A stretch of 64,000 nt of DNA from Cloacimonetes bacterium UBA5835 (GTDB lineage Bacteria; Cloacimonadota; Cloacimonadia; Cloacimonadales; Cloacimonadaceae): NCBI GenBank assembly GCA_002432865.1, contig DJGX01000009.1:124001-188000 (forward strand), in the 5' to 3' direction. Of the stretch, positions 1-9,219 are shown in pieces; within the stretch, counting starts at the first letter, position 1, and every line of letters starts with the position of its first letter. The notes under the pieces are model-generated. The model made no database searches. It saw only the letters and a list, made by a program, of their open reading frames with translations, and was not told the DNA's origin. A program made the position numbers and the translations under genes.

Positions 1-442
1 TGATTAGATATTTATCTGCTAAAAGACATATACTACCTTTAGTATGACCCGGAGTATGAATAACTTTCACTTTATCCGTTCCAAGAAACAGTTCATCGCC
101 ATCATTCAAAATAACTTGTGGGCCAAATAAACTTAATTCAAAACCCATATAAATACTAAAATTTTTGCTATTATCTGTAAGCATTTCCGCATCCAAACTA
201 TGAATGGCAACAGGACAATTTAGAGCTTTCGCAAAAAAGTGGTTTCCCCCAATATGATCAGCATGGCCATGAGTATTTATAATCATTTTAACTTTCAGCT
301 CGAGTTGTCTAATACGCTTTAAAAATGCTTCACTGGGATTGGCAGGATCGATTAAAAATGCATTTGAACTGTCAGTTTCCCAAAGCAGATAAGTGTTGGT
401 TTGATAACTTTCCAGTAGAACAGTACTTTCAATTTTTAACAT
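1..442 (-). CDS. Metallo-beta-lactamase fold hydrolase, glyoxalase II-like (C-terminus cut by window edge)
   Basis: Zinc hydrolase of the metallo-beta-lactamase superfamily, of the small cytoplasmic glyoxalase II-like type; the true substrate cannot be told from sequence. About 147 N-terminal residues are visible. The metal-binding motif THGHADH is at residues 57-63 and the downstream HTPGHTKGS motif puts a further metal-ligand His at about residue 133. The remaining C-terminal part lies beyond the window. The ATG start is preceded by AGAGGT at good spacing. The gene lies 16 nt downstream of the PP-loop ATPase gene on the same strand, so the two are probably co-transcribed. The fold assignment is secure; the specific function is not. 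Confidence 0.85.
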   Translation of the reverse strand, partial: MLKIESTVLLESYQTNTYLLWETDSSNAFLIDPANPSEAFLKRIRQLELKVKMIINTHGHADHIGGNHFFAKALNCPVAIHSLDAEMLTDNSKNFSIYMGFELSLFGPQVILNDGDELFLGTDKVKVIHTPGHTKGSICLLADKYLI

Positions 443-458
443 CTTCTGACCTCTTTTA

Positions 459-1451
459 TTAATATGATATGAGGTAATCTTTATTTAACTCTTTCTTAGC
501 TTTTGTGGCAATTTTTACAGTATGCTGAGTAAGCTGCTTATCTATAACTTTCCAAATCTCAATAGCAGCATTTTCTGGTGCCTTAGGATGATATAACAAA
601 AATATACTCAAGGCTAAACTTAATGTTTCATAGCTAGCATTTCCAGTTATAAATCCTACAGGCCCCATATAATCTCGTGCCTGCAGTTTTGTTCCATTTC
701 TAAACATGTTTTCTAATACCTCATTTTCTGCTTCATCTCTACCAATAATCAGCTTTGTTTCATTATCTAAACGAAAGTGACGACCCCAGGCAAGAAGTTC
801 AATATTCTCCAAGGTATCCTGTTGATGTTTCTTCAGGTCTTTTATGCGTAAACAATAATTACGGTCTGTTAATAAACATCCTCCCGCAGGAGAAGGAAAA
901 TCAACTATTCCTAATTGTTCAGCGAGTGCCAATTGAGCGTATCTTCCGCGTCCATGAATAGATAGCATATCTTGTTTATCAATCCAACCTTCTCTGAGAG
1001 GTAAGGTATCAGAAAGTAAATTTTGACTTAATGGCCTAATAATTAAATCTTTAACGCCGCTTAATCTGCCAACACTATCTAAGGCATCATGCCTCTGACT
1101 TTTGGGTCGTTGACCTAAAACTTCACCACTAATGATGTAATCTGCATTGCGAGAAGGTAATAATTCTGCGGCTTTTTTAAACATCAATCCATGACAATCA
1201 ATACAAGGATTAAAATACTTTCCAAAACCATATACCGGATTATCCAACAGCTTAATATGATCTTCTGAAATATCTATAACTTCCAATTCTATGTTATTTT
1301 TGGAAGCATAATGAAGCGCTCGCTCCGGAAAAATATATGGAGCTTTAAAAAAAACCGAATGCACAGAATATCCTCTATTTTGCATCCATTTAACGGCTAT
1401 GATACTATCTAAGCCACCAGAAAAAAGGGCTATCGCTTTATGTATTTTCAT
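459..1451 (-). CDS. PP-loop ATPase, MnmA/ThiI-like tRNA thiouridylase family
   Basis: Probably an ATP-dependent tRNA sulfur-transfer or modification enzyme. The PP-loop SGGLDS is at residues 11-16 and adenylates a substrate base. Cysteines that could carry sulfur or bind metal occur in FNPCIDCH (C83, C86), which resembles the NPCxxCN region of MnmA, and in PAGGCLL (C192). The protein is 330 aa and the C-terminal third does not match canonical MnmA, so it is a related family and not certainly MnmA itself. An upstream in-frame ATG at 1616 would add 55 residues that look unlike the family. I chose the ATG at 1451 because it has GGGTAGG in front of it and gives the classic N-terminus just before the PP-loop. 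Confidence 0.75.
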   Translation of the reverse strand: MKIHKAIALFSGGLDSIIAVKWMQNRGYSVHSVFFKAPYIFPERALHYASKNNIELEVIDISEDHIKLLDNPVYGFGKYFNPCIDCHGLMFKKAAELLPSRNADYIISGEVLGQRPKSQRHDALDSVGRLSGVKDLIIRPLSQNLLSDTLPLREGWIDKQDMLSIHGRGRYAQLALAEQLGIVDFPSPAGGCLLTDRNYCLRIKDLKKHQQDTLENIELLAWGRHFRLDNETKLIIGRDEAENEVLENMFRNGTKLQARDYMGPVGFITGNASYETLSLALSIFLLYHPKAPENAAIEIWKVIDKQLTQHTVKIATKAKKELNKDYLISY

Positions 1452-1778
1452 ATTACCTACCCCTGAAAAAAGCACTTTTTTGTCAAGCAGGAATTCTAGG
1501 TTGAAGGTTGATATCCCTCCACGAGTGATTATACACTCCTCTGTGAGATGCCTTTTTAATCTTCTTCCCTTTTTCTTGATTTGGGATCCGGTGTCAACTT
1601 TTTTAGTATGATTCAATTTCTCTTAGGCGATTCTCTAACGAGATTAAAGAATCGTTAATGATTTGTTAGAATAATATTAGCCAAATGATAGAGAAATGTG
1701 TATTATTTCCCGAGAATGGAACAGACCTTGCATAATATATTAAGAAGAAAAATCAAAGAACAAAAAGGGTAGCATAAA
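1452..1778. other. Divergent intergenic region
   Basis: A non-coding stretch between the minus-strand PP-loop gene and the plus-strand protease gene. It must carry promoters for both. Minus-strand TTGACA boxes lie at 1592-1597 and 1481-1486; the second is too close to the start to serve that start as a -35. A short hairpin is formed by CGATTCT and AGAATCG near 1630-1655. No RNA gene was recognised. Confidence 0.4.
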
Positions 1779-4700
1779 ATGAAAAACATCGCATTATTAG
1801 TATTACTAGTGTTTTCTACTGCAGTTCTAATAGCTGGAGTATCAGTGAATTATTCCTTAGAAATGCCCAAGATTGACTCAAATGGACAATACACAAAAAT
1901 AAAGTTAGAAAATACTCAAAGCTGGGGACAACCAGGAAATCCTGATCTGCCCTGGTTTGGAATAAAAATTTTATTGCCTGAAGGTATGGAAGCAGATAAA
2001 ATTGTAGTTTCCAAAACCGATCCAGTTGTATACAGCCTTCCCAAACGAGTATCCCCTATTCAGAAACAATATCCTTTTTCTCATAAGATAATTGAAACTC
2101 CAGATGCACCAAATCTTGAAGTTTATAATTCGTCTGCGATATATCCTGATAATCCGGATAATGGAGTGAGAACTGAATTTTTATGCGGTCATCCTATTGC
2201 AATGTCAGCAATTAGTCCTTTTGAATATTGTCCATTAAAGAATGAACTTGTTTTTTATCGCAATCTGAGTGTTGATATTTCTTACAGTACTAGTTCTAAA
2301 GCTATGGATGCGATGCGCTTTTTGAAAAATGATGCTTATACAGTTAATCGTTTACAAAAAGCTGTGGATAACCCGGAAACAATTATAATGAATCAAACTC
2401 GTGATGCTGGAGTTGAGTATTTAATTGTGATAGATGCCTCTAAGGAAATGCAATGGACACCATTCAAAACCTTTCAGGAAGCAAGAGGTAGAAATGTTTT
2501 AATGAAAACGATGACAGATATTACGAACAATACAATAGGTATTGATACCCAAGATAAACTACGCAATTATATCATTTCACTTTATACAACCAATCCTCTC
2601 CGCTATGTTTTTCTGGCTGGTGATACAGATGTTATTCCTCATCGGGGTTTTTATGTATCTGTAAGTGATGGTGATGAATATACCGATGCTGATATTCCTG
2701 CTGATATGTATTATTCTTGCTTAGATGGAACATGGAATGATGATGGAGATAGCTATTGGGGAGAAATGTATGAAACAGATCTCGCTCCCGAATTAGCAAT
2801 CGGACGCTTTTGCTATAATGATGATTCAGAAATTACTAATTTCTTAAATAAACTTAATAGCTATACCAATAACCCAATTACTAATGGGATAAAAACTGCC
2901 TTATTTGTTGGAGAATGGCTTTGGGATGGTCCCACTTGGGGAGGTGATTATATGGATGAAATGATTGGCAGTAGTAGTAATAATGGTTATACAACAACTG
3001 GAGTTCCTGCTTCCTGGAATATTTCTACTTTGTACGATAGAACTTATGGAGCAGCTGATTCCTGGGGGCCTTCTCAGATTCGTCCTTTGCTAAGTCAGGG
3101 TCCAAATCTGGTTAATCATTTAGGACATTCCAGTACTACTTACACAATGCGTTTATCTAACAATCAGGTTAACGCTTCTACTATTACTAACGATGGGATA
3201 AACTATAATTTTTCCACATACTTTACTCAGGGTTGTTATGCAGGTGCTTTTGATAATAGAGAAACAAATGTCGGACAATATACATCAGATTCAATAACAG
3301 AAAAAATGACTTCAATCGCAACTGGCCCTGTAGCAATGATTTCTCATTCACGTTATGGATGGGGAATGCAAGGTAGTACAGATGGTGCTTCACAATATAT
3401 TCATCGCCAATTTATAGATGCCATTTTTGGGGAAAACTATCAAGAAGTTGGTTATGCGTTAGTTGATAGCAAGATTGATAATATTCCTTTTATCACTAAT
3501 GAACCTGTAATGTACTGGGTAACATACGAAACCAATCTCTTTGGTGATCCGTCTATGATGATATGGACAAATACTCCTCAGACCATTACTGCTGATCTTC
3601 CAGCCAATTTATTAGTAGGAGTTAATAATTATCAGATTCAAACCAATGCCCCTAATGCAGAGTTTATTATGAAATATGAAGGAAGCACTATATATAAAAC
3701 TATTTCTGATGCCAGTGGTTTGATCCAGATAAATTTATTTGCTACTCTTACTCCTGGTTTATATAATATTTATATCAATGCACCTAATTTTTATCCTTTT
3801 AATACAACAATTACTGCTACAGCTGAACAAATGCCATACATAGTATGTAACCATATCAGTTTCAATGATCAAGATGGTCTTTATCATAGTGGTGATACTT
3901 TAACAATGGACTTCTATATTAAAAATGTAGGATTGCTTGATCTTACAACTCCTGGAACATTAACTTTACTAAGTAATTCTCCCAATATCCAAATTACTTC
4001 TTCCACTGCTAATTTTGATGGTATTTCTGTAGGGGATTCTTTAGCTATCAATGCTGCTTTTCAATTTAATGTTATTGGAAATTATCCTGATCATACAAAC
4101 GCTATGTTACAAATTAGAGCTAATTATGATTCGTTCACCTCTACTTCTATTGCATATATAACATTAAATGCTCCCATAATAGATTTAACATCATATCAAA
4201 TTCATAATTCCAGTTTAATAATTATGCCAGGAGATTCACCAACAATCAATTTCAGTATATCTAATACTGGAAGTGGAAATGCCTATAATCCAATATTAAT
4301 ATTATTCAGCTCCTATAGCGATATAATTCTGGATCAATATGAAGTAGTTCTGGATCCCATTTATGCTAATACTACTTTAAATTTTCAGAATGTGATATCC
4401 TTCCATATTTTAGATAGTGCATCTATAGATGATAATTACACTATAGATTACATTTTCAGTGCAGATAACGGAAATGTGATTGAAGGTAGCTTTTTAGTTC
4501 ATCTTGGTGCCATTTCATACAGTTTTGAAACGAACTATCAAGATTGGGAAACTGTTGCACTCAGCAGTAATTTTATTAATCAATGGCATCGTTCATCTAC
4601 TCGAAATCACACTCCTAATGGTACTTATGCTATGAAGTTTGGAGGTAATGGTTCTGGACAATATGCTGGTAGCACTTACGGAGCACTTATTAGTCCTATT

Positions 4701-5363
4701 ATGAATGTAAATCCCAATTGTCAATTAAAGTTCTATCATTGGATGGATGCAGAAAAGCACAGTACAAATCAATCTTATGCTTGGGATGGGGGTTTGGTTG
4801 AAATGAGTTTAAATGGAGGCGATTGGACTCAAATTACTCCTGTGGGCGGGTATCCTTATAAAATATACAATAATTCAGCATCTCCTTTTCCTGCTAATAC
4901 TTGGGTATATTCAGGTACTATTAATTGGTCTGAAGCCATTTTTGAACTTGGCAATATTAGCGGCACAGCTCAATTTCGTTGGATTTTTGGCAGTGATGCT
5001 TATGTAGGTGGAGAAGGTTGGTATATCGATGATGTTAATATTACAGGTATTGTTGATAATATAGACGAAACTACACCTTCCCTTGAAAATGTTGTTCTGC
5101 ACAATAACTATCCTAATCCCTTTAATCCAGAAACAACCATTGAATTTCAATTACCCTCAAAAATGCCTATATGCCTCGAGGTTTATAACAGCAAGGGACA
5201 ATTGGTAAACCGTTTGATAGACGATATAATGGATGCAGGAATTCATAAAGTTGTTTTCACTGGTTTGGATATGCACAAGCATAATATTGGAAGTGGAGTA
5301 TATTATTACCGTTTAAGGACTCCTTCTGGTACTGAAACCCATAAAATGCTACTGATTAAATAA
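1779..5363 (+). CDS. Secreted gingipain-like C25 cysteine protease with T9SS C-terminal sorting domain
   Basis: Large secreted protease of 1194 aa. Order of parts: signal peptide (residues 1-20), propeptide (about 20-205), Peptidase_C25 catalytic domain (about 210-600), Ig/CARDB-like beta-sandwich regions (about 600-910), a jelly-roll/MAM-like adhesive domain (about 915-1100), and a C-terminal sorting domain with NYPNPFNPETTIEFQLP and the ending YYYRL...HKMLLIK. Candidate catalytic residues are His447 or His450 in HLGHSS and Cys486 in QGCYAG, spaced as in gingipains. The tail is the type-A signal used by the type IX secretion system, so the protein should cross the outer membrane and be anchored or released there. 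The start has AAGGGTAG upstream. Likely role: extracellular protein degradation to feed amino-acid fermentation (inference). Confidence 0.9.
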   Translation: MKNIALLVLLVFSTAVLIAGVSVNYSLEMPKIDSNGQYTKIKLENTQSWGQPGNPDLPWFGIKILLPEGMEADKIVVSKTDPVVYSLPKRVSPIQKQYPFSHKIIETPDAPNLEVYNSSAIYPDNPDNGVRTEFLCGHPIAMSAISPFEYCPLKNELVFYRNLSVDISYSTSSKAMDAMRFLKNDAYTVNRLQKAVDNPETIIMNQTRDAGVEYLIVIDASKEMQWTPFKTFQEARGRNVLMKTMTDITNNTIGIDTQDKLRNYIISLYTTNPLRYVFLAGDTDVIPHRGFYVSVSDGDEYTDADIPADMYYSCLDGTWNDDGDSYWGEMYETDLAPELAIGRFCYNDDSEITNFLNKLNSYTNNPITNGIKTALFVGEWLWDGPTWGGDYMDEMIGSSSNNGYTTTGVPASWNISTLYDRTYGAADSWGPSQIRPLLSQGPNLVNHLGHSSTTYTMRLSNNQVNASTITNDGINYNFSTYFTQGCYAGAFDNRETNVGQYTSDSITEKMTSIATGPVAMISHSRYGWGMQGSTDGASQYIHRQFIDAIFGENYQEVGYALVDSKIDNIPFITNEPVMYWVTYETNLFGDPSMMIWTNTPQTITADLPANLLVGVNNYQIQTNAPNAEFIMKYEGSTIYKTISDASGLIQINLFATLTPGLYNIYINAPNFYPFNTTITATAEQMPYIVCNHISFNDQDGLYHSGDTLTMDFYIKNVGLLDLTTPGTLTLLSNSPNIQITSSTANFDGISVGDSLAINAAFQFNVIGNYPDHTNAMLQIRANYDSFTSTSIAYITLNAPIIDLTSYQIHNSSLIIMPGDSPTINFSISNTGSGNAYNPILILFSSYSDIILDQYEVVLDPIYANTTLNFQNVISFHILDSASIDDNYTIDYIFSADNGNVIEGSFLVHLGAISYSFETNYQDWETVALSSNFINQWHRSSTRNHTPNGTYAMKFGGNGSGQYAGSTYGALISPIMNVNPNCQLKFYHWMDAEKHSTNQSYAWDGGLVEMSLNGGDWTQITPVGGYPYKIYNNSASPFPANTWVYSGTINWSEAIFELGNISGTAQFRWIFGSDAYVGGEGWYIDDVNITGIVDNIDETTPSLENVVLHNNYPNPFNPETTIEFQLPSKMPICLEVYNSKGQLVNRLIDDIMDAGIHKVVFTGLDMHKHNIGSGVYYYRLRTPSGTETHKMLLIK

Positions 5364-5368
5364 AAAAG

Positions 5369-6082
5369 ATGCTAAAACTTACACCTAATACTAAAGTTGT
5401 TGTATTAACCGGTGCTGGAATAAGTGCCGAATCCGGAATTCGTACTTTTCGTGATAGTGATGGATTGTGGGAAGATCATAGAGTTGAGGATGTGGCAACC
5501 CCAGAAGCATTTTTTTCAAACCCTGTTATGGTTTGGAATTTTTATCGGGAAAGATATAATGATAGTTTATCCCGTATACCGAATCCTGCCCATTTAGCAT
5601 TGGTGAAACTGGAGAACTTTTTAGGTGATAATTTTCTGTTGGTTACCCAAAATATAGATCGTTTGCATCATAGGGCAGGTTCACAGAGAGTTTTAGAAAT
5701 GCATGGTTCGCTTTCTAATTGCCTTTGTACAAAATGCCAGAGTAAATTAGCTATCAAAGATATAGATTTAAACAAGGCAATTCCCTTATGTCCATATTGC
5801 CAGGGATTTTTAAGACCAGATATAGTTTGGTTTGGTGAATTTCCCCACTATTTGGATATGATTGATGATGCCCTAAGAGAATGTTCTGTGCTAATAGTAA
5901 TTGGAACCAGCGGTGTAGTATATCCCGCTGCGGGATTTGTAATTACTGCCAAACTTATGGGTGCCCGTACTGTAGCTATTAATCTTGAAAAACCCGACAA
6001 TCTTGGTTATATAGATGAATTCTATCAAGGTAAATCTGGAGAATTATTACCCAAATTAGTAGATATGTGGATTAGCGGATAA
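5369..6082 (+). CDS. cobB: NAD-dependent protein deacylase, sirtuin family class III (CobB/SIRT5-like)
   Basis: Removes acyl groups from lysines using NAD+. It is 237 aa, a normal length. Visible motifs: NAD-binding GAGISAESGIRTFR (residues 15-28), TQNIDRLH (93-100), catalytic His112, and a zinc ribbon with C120/C123 and C141/C144. Tyr59 and Arg62 in FYRER match the Tyr-x-x-Arg pair that in class III sirtuins binds the carboxylate of succinyl- or malonyl-lysine, so desuccinylase activity is likely (family knowledge plus inference). It starts 5 nt after the C25 protease stop, with only a weak A-rich ribosome site, and may depend on translational coupling. A desuccinylase makes sense in a cell using succinyl-CoA/methylmalonyl-CoA metabolism. 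Confidence 0.9.
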   Translation: MLKLTPNTKVVVLTGAGISAESGIRTFRDSDGLWEDHRVEDVATPEAFFSNPVMVWNFYRERYNDSLSRIPNPAHLALVKLENFLGDNFLLVTQNIDRLHHRAGSQRVLEMHGSLSNCLCTKCQSKLAIKDIDLNKAIPLCPYCQGFLRPDIVWFGEFPHYLDMIDDALRECSVLIVIGTSGVVYPAAGFVITAKLMGARTVAINLEKPDNLGYIDEFYQGKSGELLPKLVDMWISG

Positions 6083-6403
6083 ATAGGACCCAGCTACCAT
6101 AGCTTAAATCGAACGAATATTGATATATAACTATGCAGTGCATAGATTTAAAAGGACTCTGGAATAAAATAATTATTGGTAATGGCGTCAATGAAGAGTA
6201 AGCAACATGAGTTTTATATAGTGTAGTGTTATTTTCATTCTCCATTGTGAATACGCAATTATTCATTATACATATATTTTTACTATGTTAGCTTTCCTTT
6301 GTATACCTCTAAAAGTAATATCTAACACTTTTTCATTGACTCCAACTCCCTTTAAATAATAATGACGGTAGGTTCGTTTTTTTATAAAAGAAAAGGAGTA
6401 ACT
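6083..6403. other. Intergenic region upstream of solute-binding lipoprotein gene
   Basis: AT-rich, no convincing gene. TTGACT at 6336-6341 followed by AT-rich AATAAT/ATAATG at 16-17 nt is the most likely promoter for the downstream lipoprotein gene. No terminator hairpin was seen after the sirtuin gene. Confidence 0.4.
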
Positions 6404-7693
6404 ATGCGCAAGCTGTTCATTTTGGCAATAACGATCTTTGTCCTGTTAGCGGGTTGTAAAAGTGCTTTGCAGTCCGAGAAAGTAAAAATTACTTTCTGGC
6501 ATGGTCTAAGTGGTCCTTTGGGAGATACTCTTAACGAAATGATCCGAGAATTTAATCGCACTCATAAAAATGTAGAAGTTATAACCAATCCTATTAGTAG
6601 TTACACGGCTCTCTCTCAAAAACTTATGGCTTCCATTCAGGCAAAAAAGCAGCCTGATATAGCTCAAGTTTTTGAATCTTGGACTTCCAAATACATAGAG
6701 GCAGGGGTACTTTGTAATTTTGAGGAGTTAATGCGCGCGGATACAACCTGGACAAAAGAAGACTTGGAAGATATCTATCCTGTTTTTTTGAAATCCAATA
6801 CATTTAATGACACTATCTATTCTTTTCCTTTTAATAAAAGCGTTCGTGCCTATTTCTATAATAAGGATGCTTTTTATAGAGCTGGACTTGATCCCAATCA
6901 TTTTCCTGCTACCTGGAATGAATTTCGTTTATATTGTCGTAAATTGACTACTGATACTAATAATGATGGCATACCTGAAACCTATGGCACAAATTTCAAT
7001 GTGAATGAATGGCAGTTCATCAATCTTCTCTATCAGGCAGGAGGAGCGATATTAGATGAACTAGGTAATCCTCAACTAAATAGCCCTCAAGGAATTGAGG
7101 CATTAACTTTTATTACCGACCTCCTGAATAAAGATAAGACCGTATATTTGGTTCGTGAATTTGAAGGACAAAATGACTTCTTAGCTGGAATCGCTGCTAT
7201 GTATGAAGGAAGTAGTGTATCCATTACACATATGCGTCAACAACCGATCAATTTTAATATTGGATATGCACCGCTACCTACTTATAGAACAAATAAAAGT
7301 GCCGTTAGCGGGACCAATATCGTGATTTTTAAAAGTGGTGATAAAAAAAGAGAACAAGCTGCATGGGAATTTATCAAATGGTTTACTGATACCAATCAAA
7401 CAGCCCGATGGAGTGCTGATACTTGTTATATGCCTGTACGAAAGAGTGCTATGCAATCGGCAATACTGAAAAATTTTCTGAAGGATTATCCTCAGTTTCA
7501 AGGTATTTATAACCAATTGGAAACAGCTGTTTTTGAACCACAAATTCCCGCTTGGTTCAAAGCTCGACTTGAACTAAAGGGATATCTGGAAAAAGCAATG
7601 CGTGGAATATCTACCCCCAAAGAAGCGTTGGATGAAATGAACGAGAAGTTTAAATCAATCATCTATGAGGAACAATACATCAAGAATCTGTAA
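6404..7693 (+). CDS. ABC transporter extracellular solute-binding lipoprotein (sugar/glycerol-phosphate binding family 1)
   Basis: A periplasmic binding lipoprotein of 429 aa that would capture a sugar, oligosaccharide or polyol and deliver it to an ABC permease. The signal peptide ends in the lipobox LLAGC (Cys18). The body starts with KITFWHGLSGPLGDTLNEMI, typical of UgpB/MalE-type family 1 binding proteins. I chose the ATG at 6404 because AAAGGAG lies just upstream and the signal peptide starts there; an in-frame ATG 42 nt earlier lacks both. No permease or ATPase gene follows; the next gene encodes a GPP34 protein. The transport partners must be elsewhere, or the protein serves as a sensor. 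Family call is strong; substrate unknown. Confidence 0.88.
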   Translation: MRKLFILAITIFVLLAGCKSALQSEKVKITFWHGLSGPLGDTLNEMIREFNRTHKNVEVITNPISSYTALSQKLMASIQAKKQPDIAQVFESWTSKYIEAGVLCNFEELMRADTTWTKEDLEDIYPVFLKSNTFNDTIYSFPFNKSVRAYFYNKDAFYRAGLDPNHFPATWNEFRLYCRKLTTDTNNDGIPETYGTNFNVNEWQFINLLYQAGGAILDELGNPQLNSPQGIEALTFITDLLNKDKTVYLVREFEGQNDFLAGIAAMYEGSSVSITHMRQQPINFNIGYAPLPTYRTNKSAVSGTNIVIFKSGDKKREQAAWEFIKWFTDTNQTARWSADTCYMPVRKSAMQSAILKNFLKDYPQFQGIYNQLETAVFEPQIPAWFKARLELKGYLEKAMRGISTPKEALDEMNEKFKSIIYEEQYIKNL

Positions 7694-7724
7694 TATAACC
7701 TGTTTAAATAAAAAGGAGATTAAA

Positions 7725-8369
7725 ATGCTTAACTGTGCCGAAGAATTAATCCTGCTCGCTATAGAAGATAAAACTAACACTTTTTACAAGATAACCAATA
7801 TCAACTTCAATGTGGCTTTAATTGGTGCCCTTTTAATGGACTTGGCATTGCGAAAAAGAATTGATGTAGATATGGAAGGCATTAATATCCTATCTACCGA
7901 AAAAACAGGAGACAAATTTCTGGATACTGTTTTAGAAAATTTGATGAATTCGGAAACTGGTAATGAACCTGCTAATTTAGTAGCTCAGCTTTATAATTCT
8001 ATGGGTCATTTAAAAAATAAACTACTGCAAGATTTAGAAGATAAAGGCATCCTTAAAGTAAGCCAATGTAAGGTTTTTTGGTTATTTAAACAACGCCGTT
8101 ATCCTGTTATTGATCAAAAAGAAGAGGAAGAAGTCCTTTCCCGGATTCGAAAAACTGTGCTTACAGATATTGAACCCGAACCGAGAGATTTAGCTCTTAT
8201 AGCTTTACTTAATATCTGCAATTTGATGGACAAAATTTTTACTCAAGAAGAATTAGAACAGCGTCACAGTCGCCTAGAACAATTGAAAAAAATGGATCTG
8301 ATCAGCCCAGCAGTAAAAAGAATTATAGGAGAAATGCAGGTTTTAATTACAACCTCCTACACTACCTGA
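7725..8369 (+). CDS. GPP34 (Golgi phosphoprotein 3-like) family protein
   Basis: A 214-aa protein of the GPP34/GOLPH3 family. In eukaryotes these bind phosphoinositides and Golgi glycosyltransferases; the bacterial members are of unknown function, found mostly in Actinobacteria and scattered elsewhere. The N-terminal segment LILLAIEDKTNTFYK, followed by a hydrophobic helix ALIGALLMDLALRKRI, is the family signature. There is no signal peptide. The ATG at 7725 has AAAAGGAG at ideal spacing; an upstream in-frame codon at 7665 overlaps the previous gene and has no ribosome site. It is 31 nt behind the binding lipoprotein gene, probably in one transcript. A membrane-surface adaptor role is inference only. 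Confidence 0.75.
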   Translation: MLNCAEELILLAIEDKTNTFYKITNINFNVALIGALLMDLALRKRIDVDMEGINILSTEKTGDKFLDTVLENLMNSETGNEPANLVAQLYNSMGHLKNKLLQDLEDKGILKVSQCKVFWLFKQRRYPVIDQKEEEEVLSRIRKTVLTDIEPEPRDLALIALLNICNLMDKIFTQEELEQRHSRLEQLKKMDLISPAVKRIIGEMQVLITTSYTT

Positions 8370-8383
8370 TATTTACTCTTTAA

Positions 8384-8596
8384 GATTGTAGCAACTGAAT
8401 TGCCGAATTCATATCATCTACAAAACAGGTAAACACAAGGTCCGTTGGCAAACTTCGGTTTATTCGGCAAGCAAGAATTGGTAAGCTCTTTTTACCCTAA
8501 ACGGTGATATTTGGGATTGATATCAAGTACAATCCGAATATATTAACCTACCATAAGGTGTTTACTACTTTAGTATAAACTGCATATTGTATGCAA
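8384..8596 (-). pseudogene. Decayed reading frame shared with copy B
   Basis: Read on the minus strand from TTG at 8596, the frame contains SKHLMVG, YIRIVLDINP and TNSCLPNKPK with four in-frame stops. Copy B keeps the same residues at the same spacing in an open frame (SKHLLVG, YIRIVLNINP, TSSCLANKPK). Differences fall mostly at third codon positions, which suggests former selection on protein. The family is not recognised. Confidence 0.5.
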
Positions 8597-8645
8597 GATC
8601 CGGTATTCGCTCTTAAGCGAAAGCGTTAATCAAGTGTTAATCTAA

Positions 8646-8682
8646 CCTTAATCAAGCGTTAATTATTAACGCTTGATTAAGG
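8646..8682. repeat. Perfect 37-bp palindrome inside repeat copy A
   Basis: Two 18-bp arms (CCTTAATCAAGCGTTAAT and its exact complement) separated by one base. The identical palindrome, read from the other strand, is at 24500-24536 in copy B although the flanks have diverged. Just beside it is a partly matching unit GCGTTAATCAAGTGTTAATC, so the repeat carries several copies of a TTAATCAAG word. Confidence 0.9.
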
Positions 8683-8927
8683 CCTGTTAAACGAGAGATT
8701 AATAGCTCACAGCAAGGAATAAAGAAGACAATAATAATGGGATTTCATTATAAAGGTGATTGTTAAGATTGGTATAATACAGTTTCCAGGGAAAAATTAC
8801 CTCAATATCTTTAAGTTGTTACCTTAATCCTTCCAATCGCAATTGATACTTATATGAATCTTAGAGAAATAAGTACTTAAGGAAGGATACTTTTAAGCTT
8901 TACCCCATTGCATCATTATTGTTTTTC

Positions 8928-8956
8928 TTGACTTTAAAGCCCTCATCCAATTATTG
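8928..8956 (+). promoter_or_regulatory. Putative tRNA-Gly promoter
   Basis: TTGACT at 8928-8933 and, 17 nt later, TTATTG at 8951-8956. Transcription would begin only a few bases before the mature tRNA 5' end at 8972. The -10 match is weak. Confidence 0.35.
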
Positions 8957-8971
8957 GAATTCATCTAATAC

Positions 8972-9047
8972 GCGGGCATAGCTCAGTTGGTAGAGCATTA
9001 GCTTCCCAAGCTGAGGGTCGCGGGTTCGAGTCCCGTTGCCCGCTCCA
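8972..9047 (+). tRNA. tRNA-Gly, anticodon CCC
   Basis: 76 nt with a fully paired acceptor stem (GCGGGCA with TGCCCGC), D-arm GCTCAGTTGGTAGAGC, anticodon stem TTAGC/GCTGA with loop TTCCCAA (anticodon CCC, reads GGG), T-arm with GTTCGAGTC loop region, discriminator T and an encoded CCA end. A T-run directly follows and may terminate transcription. It sits between repeat copy A and the thiolase gene. Confidence 0.97.
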
Positions 9048-9219
9048 TTTTTTTCAGTTATGATTTGATGATTTTTAGATTTTTTAACTCACTCTCGAGG
9101 TAAGCATATATATTAAATCTCTATTAACCTGTTCCCTTTTTTCAAGATTCTCATTGACGAAAACTCGCTTTTTTTTGTGTTGGTGTAAATGGATAAATAA
9201 TACTGATAAGGAGAAACAA

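Larger units (their letters stand above)
8384..8907 (-). repeat. Degenerate dispersed repeat, copy A (inverted relative to copy B at 24271-24798)
   Basis: About 520 bp that aligns over its whole length, in opposite orientation, with 24271-24798. The copies are clearly homologous but diverged, with many substitutions and few indels. Landmarks shared by both: GCAACTGAAT at the outer end, a conserved stretch around CGGTTTATT and AAGCAAGAA, the palindrome at 8646-8682, the segment GCCTGTTAAACGAGAGATTA, and an ending near GGATACTTT. It has no terminal inverted repeats or intact transposase. It could be a decayed mobile element or a degraded gene plus its leader. Confidence 0.7.

Noticed and set aside
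1449..1616. 55-residue N-terminal extension of the PP-loop ATPase
   Set aside because: Basic, family-unlike sequence; the internal ATG at 1451 has a ribosome site and the normal N-terminus.
8384..8907. Repeat A as an integrative element inserted next to tRNA-Gly
   Set aside because: The repeat lies upstream of the tRNA 5' end, no duplicated tRNA 3' end or integrase was seen, and copy B has no tRNA neighbour.
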